Below, piece by piece: positions 1-7,878 of a stretch of DNA of 64,000 bases. A model generated the notes under the pieces. That model saw only the letters and a program-made list of their open reading frames with translations, ran no database searches and had not been told where the DNA came from. Made by a program: the position numbers and the translations under genes. Origin of the DNA: Pseudomonas frederiksbergensis (GTDB taxonomy: Bacteria > Pseudomonadota > Gammaproteobacteria > Pseudomonadales > Pseudomonadaceae); contig NZ_FNTF01000002.1 of NCBI RefSeq assembly GCF_900105495.1, positions 5,448,501 to 5,512,500 on the forward strand. Reading direction: 5' to 3'. The first letter of the stretch is position 1. Each line of letters begins with the position of its first letter.

Positions 1-772
1 CAAACTGCGGATTCTCCAAATTGGAGATATGCCCCGCCTCTGGCACCAATACATACGGGCATCCGATCAACCCGGCCATCTCCCTCGTTTCCGATGGCGG
101 CCGCGGTTTGTCTTGATCGCCGCACATCAGCAGCGTGGTATCAGGATCCAACTCGCCCAGTCGCGGCAACAAATCGTCCCGCCCAAACGTAATCCGCCCC
201 ATCGGCACGATGCTCTCGCGCAGACGCTCCGGCGGCAGCGCGGCCAGTTGGGCGCGGAAGTCCTGGTACAGCGCCGACTGCGGATCGATGCCCGGACGGA
301 AGAAGATCGGCACGACGATGTCGAGCAGCTGCGGTGCGATCACGCCGGTATCTTCGATCTGTTTGAACAGCGAGAAGTAGTATTGGCGAGTCGGTTCCGG
401 CTCGACGCCGACGTAGGTGTCCATCAGCACCAGACCATTGATCCGCTGCGACGCCGACAGCGCCAGACGCACGCCCCACATGCCGCCGACCGACAGACCG
501 ACCAGCGTGACACGGTCGATGTCCAGGTGATCGAGCAACGCCAGTGCCTGGCGCGCAATGTCATCCAGCGATTGCGTGCCGTGGGGTAGCGGCCCGGATT
601 CACCATGGCCCCAGAGGTCCAGAGCAATCACCCGGTATTGCTGGGACAGGGCGGCAATCTGCGGCGCCCACATGGCCTGGTCCCACAGGTAACTGCCGGC
701 CAGCAGAACGGCTGGGCCGGTGCCTTGATCAGTGTAGTGAAGGGGTTGTCCATCAACCGTAACGAAGGGCAT
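1..772 (-). CDS. Alpha/beta hydrolase, 3' end cut by window
   Basis: The frame is open from an ATG at 772 to the window edge (257 codons). The fold is that of an alpha/beta hydrolase. The N-terminus reads MPFVTVDGQPLHYTDQGTGP, the nucleophile elbow is G-L-S-V-G, and a late His lies in EAGHISNLENP, close to where this family normally ends, so only a few residues are missing. LDLWGHGES is the usual strand-4 motif. These proteins are cytoplasmic esterases, lactonases or C-C hydrolases such as 3-oxoadipate enol-lactonase. The substrate cannot be read from sequence. It is transcribed away from pvdS. Confidence 0.85.
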   Translation of the reverse strand, partial: MPFVTVDGQPLHYTDQGTGPAVLLAGSYLWDQAMWAPQIAALSQQYRVIALDLWGHGESGPLPHGTQSLDDIARQALALLDHLDIDRVTLVGLSVGGMWGVRLALSASQRINGLVLMDTYVGVEPEPTRQYYFSLFKQIEDTGVIAPQLLDIVVPIFFRPGIDPQSALYQDFRAQLAALPPERLRESIVPMGRITFGRDDLLPRLGELDPDTTLLMCGDQDKPRPPSETREMAGLIGCPYVLVPEAGHISNLENPQF

Positions 773-991
773 TGACTGTCTCCTTTGTGAATTGCGATCC
801 ACCCAAAAAAGCACAGGCAGCCTGAGCCGGTCCGAAGCGACAGTCAACGCGCAAATCCGCGCAAATTTCGGTGACGCCATCGCAGCGGAACCATGTACTC
901 CGGCATTTCAGTGCGCAGGCGCTACTTGATTAACCCAGCGTGTCGCAGTTCTCACTCTGCACCTCAAAGGGGCATTAGCTCTAATTCTCAT

Positions 992-1020
992 TTGACAATA
1001 ATTATCATTAATAATAATTT
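992..1020 (+). promoter_or_regulatory. Probable pvdS sigma-70 promoter
   Basis: A perfect TTGACA (992-997) is followed after 17 bases by TAATTT (1015-1020), a weak -10. The Fur box fills the spacer, the arrangement expected for iron repression. The transcript would have a leader of roughly 65 bases. Confidence 0.55.
997..1015 (+). promoter_or_regulatory. Fur box upstream of pvdS
   Basis: The 19-base AT-rich element AATAATTATCATTAATAAT contains, on the other strand, AATGATAAT, a nine-base match to the core of the classical Fur consensus. Fur control of pvdS is established in P. aeruginosa. Binding here is inferred from the match and its position between the -35 and -10. Confidence 0.75.
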
Positions 1021-1093
1021 GTTGCTCGACGTGTTGGACGGCTCAGCCCCCGCTTGCCGTCCCGCCAACCTATTTGGAGCAAGGTGATTTCCA

Positions 1094-1642
1094 ATGACGG
1101 AACAAGTGTCCACAAGCAGGTGCGATTCACCGCTACTTCAAGTATTCGTCGACAATCGACTGATTCTGGTCAAGATTGCCGCCCGCATTACCGGCTGCCG
1201 ATCGCGTGCTGAAGACGTGGTGCAGGATGCGTTCTTCCGACTGCAATCAGCGCCGCAGATCACGTCCTCGTTCAAGGCTCAGATGAGCTACCTGTTCCAG
1301 ATCGTGCGCAACCTGGCAATCGATCACTACCGCAAACAGGCGCTGGAGCAGAAGTATTCAGGATCTGAGGAGGAAGGCCTGAACGTGGTGATTCAAGGTG
1401 CTTCACCGGAAACCTCGCACATCAACTTCTCGACGCTGGAACACATCGCCGACGCGCTGACCGAGCTGCCTAGCCGCACCCGCTACGCCTTCGAGATGTA
1501 CCGCCTGCACGGCGTGCCGCAAAAAGACATCGCCAAGGAGCTTGGCGTCTCGCCGACGCTGGTGAACTTCATGATTCGCGATGCATTGGGGCACTGCCGC
1601 AAGGTGTCGGGGAGTCGTGTGGATACCTTTGCCCGTCGCTAA
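1094..1642 (+). CDS. pvdS: ECF sigma factor, PvdS-type, pyoverdine synthesis
   Basis: This 182-residue ECF (group 4) sigma factor has region 2 at about residues 15-85 (RSRAEDVVQDAFFRLQS, then QIVRNLAIDHYRKQAL) and region 4 at about 115-170, ending in a helix-turn-helix (KDIAKELGVSPTLVNFMI). These stretches match the P. aeruginosa PvdS sequence as I remember it, closer than generic FecI-type factors. PvdS directs RNA polymerase to pyoverdine genes under iron starvation. The start is the ATG after TTTGGAGCAAGG. An alternative is a FecI-like sigma, but no fecR or TonB receptor gene is adjacent. The pyoverdine synthetase genes are outside the window. Confidence 0.92.
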   Translation: MTEQVSTSRCDSPLLQVFVDNRLILVKIAARITGCRSRAEDVVQDAFFRLQSAPQITSSFKAQMSYLFQIVRNLAIDHYRKQALEQKYSGSEEEGLNVVIQGASPETSHINFSTLEHIADALTELPSRTRYAFEMYRLHGVPQKDIAKELGVSPTLVNFMIRDALGHCRKVSGSRVDTFARR

Positions 1643-1738
1643 GACCTGTAATCTGCCTTCTACTTGAACTTGCAGCGCGGGCTCTCGAGTCAGGTGCAGC
1701 TGAATCAGCGGCTGCCCTTCAAGGCTTACACACAGATC

Positions 1739-2548
1739 TCAGGTACCCGGAACCGGCACCACGGCGATCTTGTAGGGATCGAAAATCTTCAGCAGTTGGC
1801 CATTGTCCCGCAACCCTTGCAGCAATTTGCCGAAAGCCTCGCCAGTGATCGGTGCGGCCGGCCGGAGGATGGCGTAGTGGTGATAGATCTGGTCGATACG
1901 CTGGGACACCAGCAGCTGATCGGCGACTTTCTCGTTACGCAGCAGGTAATCGCTCAGATAGGAGCGCGTCACCAGGGCAACGTCGGCACGCCCACGCAGC
2001 ACCATCAGCAGGTTGCTGTCGTGGGAATACGTCAACGTTGCATCGTAGTTTTGCGCGAGGAATTTTGGATCGGCATTGAAGTTGGCGAATTCATAGTGAT
2101 AGCCGCTGAACAGCGCCAGGCGCTTGCCGGCGAGGTCGGCAAAATAATTCTGCTGGCGAACCGGCTGGCCATCGGGCTGGCGTTGCGCGACAAAAATCTC
2201 GGCGTCTTCCAGCCCCATGTCGACGGTGGTGTGCGGGATGTCCTTCCAGCCCCAGTCCGGGTTCTCGAAAATCGCCATGTCCACCCGGCCTTGCTTGAAG
2301 TCGCCGAAACGTCGGGGAATGGAAGTCGGCACCAACACAAACTGATAGTCGCTCTGCAAGGCATTGAGTGCCTCGACCAACTGCGGCAGCAAACCGGTGT
2401 CGGCACCGGATTCCGGGCGCACGGTATAAGGGGGAAAATGTGCGGCACCGACCCGAACCAGCTGTGCAGCCTGGGACGGAACCATGCATAACAGCGCAAG
2501 CGTCGCCAGCAAAAGCCGCGAAACCGTCCGAATTGGCGAAGACATCAA
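1739..2548 (-). CDS. Periplasmic substrate-binding protein, family 3
   Basis: A 269-residue protein with a signal peptide (about residues 1-27, hydrophobic LLLATLALLCMVPSQA). The mature start RVGAAHFPPYTV is typical of SBP_bac_3 proteins, and later blocks (GKRLALFSGYHYEF, LRGRADVALVTRSYL) fit two closed lobes. It probably binds an amino acid-like solute in the periplasm. No permease or ATPase genes adjoin it, so it is an orphan, as many Pseudomonas copies are. The ligand is unknown. Confidence 0.85.
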   Translation of the reverse strand: MMSSPIRTVSRLLLATLALLCMVPSQAAQLVRVGAAHFPPYTVRPESGADTGLLPQLVEALNALQSDYQFVLVPTSIPRRFGDFKQGRVDMAIFENPDWGWKDIPHTTVDMGLEDAEIFVAQRQPDGQPVRQQNYFADLAGKRLALFSGYHYEFANFNADPKFLAQNYDATLTYSHDSNLLMVLRGRADVALVTRSYLSDYLLRNEKVADQLLVSQRIDQIYHHYAILRPAAPITGEAFGKLLQGLRDNGQLLKIFDPYKIAVVPVPGT

Positions 2549-2638
2549 AACAACCCACTCCCCAAAAAAAACGCCTCAATGCATTCAAGCTAGGCGGTTT
2601 CGGCTACTTAGCCAGTTTTCTTCTGTTTCAAAACAAAC

Positions 2639-3265
2639 TTACTGCTTTTCTTCCAGCACCAGAATCAATGCCTCATCGGCCAATTGATCGAGGCTCATGC
2701 TGCCGCCTGCGCGAAACCAGGTGGTGGTCCAGGACAACGCCCCGGTCAGAAAACGGCGGGTAATGAACACATCGCCGCGAATAAAACCGGCCTGCTTGGC
2801 TTCGCCCAGCACCTGAAGCCAGAGTTCTTCATAAATGTCGCGCAGCGCCAGCACTTGCGCCTGCCCGTCTGCGGACAGCGAGCGCCACTCATATACCAAT
2901 ACCGCCATGGCCTCGCCGCTGCCGCCCATGATCGACTGCAATTCACAACGAATCAGCGCCAGTACCCGCTCGCGCACACTGCCGGCTTCGGCCAGGGCTG
3001 CACGCATCAACGCAGTGTTATAGCGAATAGTTTCTTCCATCACCGCCCGCAGGATCTCGTCCTTGCTTTTGAAGTGATGGAAAATGCTGCCGGACTGAAT
3101 CCCCACGGCGCCGGCCAGATCGCGCACGGTGGTGCGTTCGTAACCTTTGTTGCGGAACAGGTGAGCCGCCACTTGCAGCAGTTTGCCGCGGGCGCTGTCC
3201 GGGTCGGTCAATTGGCCGCTGTCGACCAATTCGCGCATCACCCTCAGGGCTTTTTGCTCGTCCAC
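2639..3265 (-). CDS. atuR: TetR-family repressor of terpene utilisation, AtuR
   Basis: A 208-residue TetR regulator. The N-terminal helix-turn-helix spans about residues 25-70 (ARGKLLQVAAHLFRNKGYERTTV, then GIQSGSIFHHFKSKDEIL), followed by an all-helical ligand domain. It lies divergent to atuA with about 180 bases between the start codons, and two inverted operator copies lie in that gap. In P. aeruginosa AtuR represses the atu operon and binds two 13-bp inverted repeats in the atuR-atuA gap; the same layout is visible here. The inducer is presumably an acyl-CoA of the pathway (inference). Confidence 0.88.
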   Translation of the reverse strand: MDEQKALRVMRELVDSGQLTDPDSARGKLLQVAAHLFRNKGYERTTVRDLAGAVGIQSGSIFHHFKSKDEILRAVMEETIRYNTALMRAALAEAGSVRERVLALIRCELQSIMGGSGEAMAVLVYEWRSLSADGQAQVLALRDIYEELWLQVLGEAKQAGFIRGDVFITRRFLTGALSWTTTWFRAGGSMSLDQLADEALILVLEEKQ

Positions 3266-3353
3266 CCGTTCTCTCCTACAGTCGAATCAATCAAATACGC
3301 CGCACGCCGCTAAAACCGCGGGCTTGCGCGGGCAATTTAAGCTGGACGGCGCA

Positions 3354-3414
3354 ACCAAGCAAGCGCTCGGGCCGAAGATATTTATACCGTTTACAAACCA
3401 AGCGCTTGCTTGGT
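3354..3414. promoter_or_regulatory. AtuR operator pair
   Basis: ACCAAGCAAGCGCT (3354-3367) recurs as its exact reverse complement AGCGCTTGCTTGGT (3401-3414), 33 bases apart. The right copy also forms its own dyad, ACCAAG-6-CTTGGT (3397-3414). The pair sits just before the atuA ribosome site and would block both divergent promoters. Confidence 0.8.
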
Positions 3415-3444
3415 AGTCTCGACGCACTTCTATCGCAGGTGACT

Positions 3445-5247
3445 ATGGAGTTGACTGTGCCCAAGACAATCCGCATCGGTTGCGCCAGTGCCTTCTGGGG
3501 CGACACCTCGACCGCCGCCGCGCAACTGGTGGAAGGTGGGCGCCTGGATTATCTGGTGTTCGATTATCTGGCCGAAATTACGATGTCGATCATGGCCGGT
3601 GCGCGAATGAAAAATCCCCAGGCCGGTTACGCCAGCGACTTCATCGAAGTCCTGAGCCCGCTGCTGGGTCAACTGGCCGAACGGAAAATCCGTGTCATCA
3701 GCAACGCCGGCGGGGTCAATCCGCAAGCCTGCGCCGCCGCTTTGCAAGCGGCTTGCGACCAGGCCGGAGTGACGCTGAAAATCGCCGTGTTGCTGGGCGA
3801 TGACCTGCAGCCGCAGTTCAAACAGCTGAGCAGCAGCGGTATCCATGAAATGTTCAGCGGCGCGCCCCTGCCGCCGATGTGTGTCTCGACCAACGCCTAC
3901 CTCGGCGCACCGGGCATCGTCGAGGCCCTGCGTCTGGGCGCCGACATCGTCATCACCGGCCGCGTGGTCGACAGCGCCGTGGTCAGCGCCGCGCTGGTGC
4001 ATGAATTCGGCTGGTCCTGGCACGACTACGACAAACTCGCCCAGGCGGCATTGGCCGGGCACCTCATCGAATGTGGCGCCCAGTGCACCGGCGGCAACTT
4101 CACCGATTGGCGCGAGGTGCCCGACTACGAACACATCGGCTTTCCCATCGTTGAAGTCAGCGCCGACAGCCAGTTCATCGTCAGTAAACCCGACGGCTCC
4201 GGCGGCCTGGTCACTCCCCTGACGGTCGGCGAGCAAATGCTGTATGAAATCGGCAACCCGCAGGCGTATCTGCTGCCGGACGTGGTCTGCGATTTCACTG
4301 AAGTCAAACTCGTGCAACAAGGCAAAAACGCGGTTCAGGTACACGGCGCAAAAGGCCTGGCGCCGACCGATCAGTACAAAGTCAGCGCGACGTACCCGGA
4401 CGGTTTCCGCTGCACCGCCAGTTGCCTGATCGCCGGGATCGATGCGGTCGACAAGGCGCGTCGAGTCAGCGAAGCCATCATCAACAAGACCTCGGAAATC
4501 TTCAGTCAGCGCGGTTGGCCACCCTACAGCGAAGTGAACATCGAATTGCTTGGCAGCGAGGCCACTTACGGGCCCCACGGTCAGCGTCAGGACAGCCGCG
4601 AAGTGGTGATCAAACTCGCGGTGCGCCATCCGGGCAAACAGGCGTTGATTGTGTTTTCCCGGGAGATCGCCCAGGCCGCCACAGGCATGGCACCGGGGTT
4701 GACCGGGATTGTCGGTGGCCGGCCGACGGTGTATCCGCTGATCCGGCTGTTCTCCTTCCTTATCGACAAAACCGCCTGCACGCTGGAAATTGATCTCAAG
4801 GGCCAGCGCCACCCCTGTGCCTTGCCCGCCGTTGATGCAATCGACACCGCCGACCTGCCCGTGGCGTACGCCCCACCGAAACCCTCGGGCCGAGCCGATG
4901 CCAGCGTGGCCCTGGTCAAACTCGCCGTGGCGCGCTCCGGTGACAAGGGCAACCACAGCAACATCGGCGTCATGGCCCGCGAGCCGGAGTACCTGCCGTG
5001 GATTGCCGAAGCCTTGACGCCGGCAGTGATCGTCGACTGGATGAGTCATGTCCTCGATCCGATCCACGGACGCGTCGAACGCTGGTACCTGCCGGGCACC
5101 CACAGCCTTAATTTTCTGCTGGAAAACGCCCTGGGAGGCGGTGGCGTGGCCAGCCTGCGGATCGACCCGCAAGGCAAAGCCTTCGCCCAACAACTGCTGG
5201 AAATCCAGATACCGGTGCCGCAGCGCATCGCCGACCGGGTCAACTAG
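3445..5247 (+). CDS. atuA: AtuA, acyclic terpene utilisation protein (DUF1446)
   Basis: A 600-residue protein of the DUF1446/AtuA family; the N-terminus KTIRIGCASAFWGDTSTA and the block NAGGVNPQACAAA are typical. The ATG at 3445 is preferred over an in-frame upstream codon at 3406 because it follows AGGTGA and lies after the operator. AtuA is needed for growth on citronellol and geraniol, but its reaction is not firmly established; a role after isohexenylglutaconyl-CoA hydration has been suggested. It is the first gene of the operon and is followed after 12 bases by atuB. It has no signal peptide and is cytoplasmic. Confidence 0.9.
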   Translation: MELTVPKTIRIGCASAFWGDTSTAAAQLVEGGRLDYLVFDYLAEITMSIMAGARMKNPQAGYASDFIEVLSPLLGQLAERKIRVISNAGGVNPQACAAALQAACDQAGVTLKIAVLLGDDLQPQFKQLSSSGIHEMFSGAPLPPMCVSTNAYLGAPGIVEALRLGADIVITGRVVDSAVVSAALVHEFGWSWHDYDKLAQAALAGHLIECGAQCTGGNFTDWREVPDYEHIGFPIVEVSADSQFIVSKPDGSGGLVTPLTVGEQMLYEIGNPQAYLLPDVVCDFTEVKLVQQGKNAVQVHGAKGLAPTDQYKVSATYPDGFRCTASCLIAGIDAVDKARRVSEAIINKTSEIFSQRGWPPYSEVNIELLGSEATYGPHGQRQDSREVVIKLAVRHPGKQALIVFSREIAQAATGMAPGLTGIVGGRPTVYPLIRLFSFLIDKTACTLEIDLKGQRHPCALPAVDAIDTADLPVAYAPPKPSGRADASVALVKLAVARSGDKGNHSNIGVMAREPEYLPWIAEALTPAVIVDWMSHVLDPIHGRVERWYLPGTHSLNFLLENALGGGGVASLRIDPQGKAFAQQLLEIQIPVPQRIADRVN

Positions 5248-5259
5248 AGGACTGTCGCC

Positions 5260-6129
5260 ATGGCTTACGATTCGATTTTCAAAGCCGACTTGTTTGCAGG
5301 CCAAAACATCATCGTCACCGGTGGCGGCAGCGGCATCGGCCGTTGCACCGCTCACGAACTGGCGGCCCTCGGCGCCCATGTGCTGCTGCTCGGGCGCAAG
5401 GCTGACAAGCTGAAAAACGTCACGGCCGAGATTACCGAAGATGGCGGCAAGGCTGACTGGATGGTCTGCGACATTCGTGAGGAAGAAACGGTCAAGCATG
5501 TGGTCAGCGAATTGATCCGCAAGCACGGACCGATTCACGGCCTGGTCAACAATGCTGGCGGGCAGTACCCGTCGCCGCTAGCGTCGATCAATCAGAAAGG
5601 CTTCGATACGGTGTTGCGTACCAACCTGATGGGCGGCTTCCTGATGGCCCGGGAAGTGTTCAACCAATCCATGAGCAAACACGGCGGTGCCATCGTCAAC
5701 ATGCTCGCCGACATGTGGGGCGGCATGCCCGGCATGGGCCACTCGGGCGCGGCCCGTGCAGGCATGGACAACCTCACCAAGACCGCCGCGTTCGAATGGG
5801 GTTATGCCGGGGTGCGGGTCAACGCCGTGGCGCCGGGCTGGATCGCGTCCAGCGGCATGGACACCTACGAAGGCGCGTTCAAAGCGGTGATCCCGACCTT
5901 GCGCGAACACGTGCCGCTGAAACGCATCGGCACCGAATCGGAAGTCAGCGCGGCGATCGTTTTCCTGCTCAGCCCGGCCGCGGCATTTGTCAGTGGCAGC
6001 ACCTTGCGCATCGACGGCGCCGCCAGCCTCGGCGGGCGTGCCTGGCCGATACACAAGGCGCAGATCAGCGAGTCGTATAACGGTTTTCACCGTGCCTACC
6101 TGCCTGACGTGCTCAAGGACAAGGAATAA
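5260..6129 (+). CDS. atuB: AtuB, short-chain dehydrogenase/reductase
   Basis: A 289-residue SDR with a classical N-terminal Rossmann motif (VTGGGSGIG, about residues 21-29), NNAGG near residue 97, and the LSPAAAFVSG C-terminal block. Where most SDRs have YxxxK, this protein reads S-G-A-A-R (in MGHSGAARAGM), as in peroxisomal trans-2-enoyl-CoA reductase-like enzymes. It could therefore act on an acyl-CoA intermediate rather than on citronellol or citronellal. It is preceded by AGAGGACTGTCGCC and sits three bases before atuC. Confidence 0.87.
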   Translation: MAYDSIFKADLFAGQNIIVTGGGSGIGRCTAHELAALGAHVLLLGRKADKLKNVTAEITEDGGKADWMVCDIREEETVKHVVSELIRKHGPIHGLVNNAGGQYPSPLASINQKGFDTVLRTNLMGGFLMAREVFNQSMSKHGGAIVNMLADMWGGMPGMGHSGAARAGMDNLTKTAAFEWGYAGVRVNAVAPGWIASSGMDTYEGAFKAVIPTLREHVPLKRIGTESEVSAAIVFLLSPAAAFVSGSTLRIDGAASLGGRAWPIHKAQISESYNGFHRAYLPDVLKDKE

Positions 6130-6132
6130 GTC

Positions 6133-7749
6133 ATGCCGGTGATTCAGTCGCAAGTGGACCCATTCAGCGAACAGTTCGCCCGCAATCGCGCGGCGATGCT
6201 GGTCGGCATCGAGCATGTCCGCCAGCTCGAACAGAACCTGCTGAACAAAGCGGCCGAGGCCAAACCCAGGTTCGACAAGCGCGGCCAATTGTTGCCCCGT
6301 GAACGCCTCAATCTGCTGCTCGACCCTGGCGCACCGTTTCTCGAACTGGCGAGCCTGGCGGGCTACAAGTTGCACGATGACAAGGACGGCAGCTCGGCAG
6401 GCGGCGGGTTGATCGCCGGGATCGGCTACGTGTCCGGCGTGCGCGTACTAGTAGTGGCAAACAATAGTGCGATCAAGGGCGGGACCATTTCCCCCAGCGG
6501 TTTGAAAAAATCCCTGCGCCTGCAACAGATCGCCATGGAGAACAAACTGCCGGTCATTACCCTGGCCGAAAGCGGTGGCGCCAACCTCAATTATGCGGCG
6601 GAGATTTTCGTCGAAGGCGCCCGCAGCTTTGCCAATCAGGCGCGGATGTCGGCCATGGGCCTGCCGCAAATCACCGTGGTCCATGGCTCGGCCACGGCGG
6701 GCGGCGCCTATCAGCCAGGGTTGTCGGATTACGTCGTGGTGGTGCGTGGCAAGGCGAAGCTGTTTCTGGCCGGCCCGCCGTTGCTCAAGGCTGCCACCGG
6801 CGAAGTCGCCACCGATGAAGCATTGGGCGGCGCCGAGATGCATGCGCAGATCGCCGGCACAGCTGAATACCTGGCCGAGAACGATGCCGACGGCGTGCGC
6901 CTGGTGCGCGAGATTGTCGGCCTGCTGCGGTGGAACGATCAGCTGCAATGGCTACCCGAACGTCACTGGGAAGAACCGCTCTACCCCATCGATGAGTTGC
7001 TCGGGCTGATTCCCGACGATGCGAAAAAACCTTACGACGTGCGCGAAATCATCGCGCGGATAGCCGACGGCTCGAACGTTCTCGAATTCAAGGGCGAGTT
7101 CGATCAGCAAACCGTCTGCGGCCATTTGCAGATTCAAGGCCGCGCCTGCGGGTTCATTGGCAACAATGGGCCGATCACGCCCAAGGGTGCGAGCAAGGCG
7201 GCGCAGTTCATTCAGCTCTGTGATCAGAGCAAGACGCCGTTGCTGTTCTTCCACAACACCACCGGGTTCATGGTCGGCACCGAGTCGGAGCAGCAGGGCG
7301 TGATCAAACACGGCGCGAAAATGATTCAAGCGGTGGCCAATGCCCGGGTGCCTAAACTGACTATCGTCGTCGGTGGCTCCTATGGCGCCGGTAACTACGC
7401 GATGTGCGGCCGCGGCCTCGACCCGCGCTTCATCTTCGCCTGGCCCAACAGCCGCACGGCGGTGATGGGCGGCGCCCAGGCCGGCAAAGTGCTGCGGATC
7501 GTCACCGAGGCCAAACAGGCCAAGGACGGCCTGGTACCCGACCCGAAAATGCTCGACATGCTGGAACAGGTCACCGCGCAGAAACTCGACAGCCAGTCCA
7601 CCGCACTGTACGGCAGCGCCAGCTTGTGGGACGACGGGTTGATCGATCCTCGCGATACCCGGACCCTGCTCGGGTACTTGCTGGATATCTGCCATGAGGC
7701 TGAAGTGCGGCCATTGCAATCCAACAGCTTCGGCGTCGCTAGATTTTGA
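6133..7749 (+). CDS. atuC: Geranyl-CoA carboxylase, carboxyltransferase subunit
   Basis: A 538-residue carboxyltransferase of the acyl-CoA carboxylase beta family, at the usual length. The N-half carries HGSATAGGAYQPGLSDYVV and LAGPPLLKAATGE; the C-half carries NNTGFMVG-type (HNTTGFMVGTESE) and SYGAGNYAMCGR motifs that hold the acyl-CoA and carboxybiotin. It transfers CO2 from biotin on AtuF to the gamma-methyl group of cis-geranyl-CoA. The context with AtuD and AtuE favours geranyl-CoA over 3-methylcrotonyl-CoA (LiuB). Its stop codon touches the outer arm of a palindromic repeat. Confidence 0.9.
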   Translation: MPVIQSQVDPFSEQFARNRAAMLVGIEHVRQLEQNLLNKAAEAKPRFDKRGQLLPRERLNLLLDPGAPFLELASLAGYKLHDDKDGSSAGGGLIAGIGYVSGVRVLVVANNSAIKGGTISPSGLKKSLRLQQIAMENKLPVITLAESGGANLNYAAEIFVEGARSFANQARMSAMGLPQITVVHGSATAGGAYQPGLSDYVVVVRGKAKLFLAGPPLLKAATGEVATDEALGGAEMHAQIAGTAEYLAENDADGVRLVREIVGLLRWNDQLQWLPERHWEEPLYPIDELLGLIPDDAKKPYDVREIIARIADGSNVLEFKGEFDQQTVCGHLQIQGRACGFIGNNGPITPKGASKAAQFIQLCDQSKTPLLFFHNTTGFMVGTESEQQGVIKHGAKMIQAVANARVPKLTIVVGGSYGAGNYAMCGRGLDPRFIFAWPNSRTAVMGGAQAGKVLRIVTEAKQAKDGLVPDPKMLDMLEQVTAQKLDSQSTALYGSASLWDDGLIDPRDTRTLLGYLLDICHEAEVRPLQSNSFGVARF

Positions 7750-7854
7750 TCGTCCCCACGCTCTGCGTGGGAATGCAGCCAGGGACGCTCCGCGTCCCAA
7801 GAGCGGACGCAGAGCGTCCATAGAGGCGTTACCACGCAGAGCGTGGGAACGATC
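7748..7854. repeat. Three-hairpin palindromic repeat (REP-like)
   Basis: About 107 bases bounded by GATCGT and ACGATC. The outer arms are CCCACGCTCTGCGTGGG-type (left 7753-7771, right 7831-7848), with inner GGACGCTC/GAGCGTCC-type arms. The element starts at the last bases of atuC and ends about 24 bases before the atuD start. A shortened copy occurs at 53842-53872. Such elements are dispersed repeats in P. fluorescens-group genomes. Confidence 0.85.
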
Positions 7855-7878
7855 GGGTTCGTCAGGAGAACAATAAGA

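Larger units (their letters stand above)
773..1093. other. Intergenic region with divergent promoters
   Basis: These 321 bases separate the hydrolase from pvdS. The right half is strikingly AT-rich (about 985-1022) and holds the pvdS promoter and Fur box. I see no convincing small gene; a short open frame at 893-1087 has no ribosome site and no recognisable product. Confidence 0.6.

Noticed and set aside
1664..2491. 275-codon + strand frame opposite the binding protein
   Set aside because: The - strand product has a signal peptide and family motifs; this one does not.
3430..5538. 702-codon open frame on the - strand opposite atuA
   Set aside because: The sequence is a low-complexity, Asp/Gly/His-rich mirror of atuA, has no domain or ribosome site, and lies opposite a well-supported gene. 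Long antisense frames are common in GC-rich DNA.
7748..7854. Repeat array considered as a CRISPR
   Set aside because: The units are nested inverted arms, not direct repeats with spacers, and no cas genes are present.
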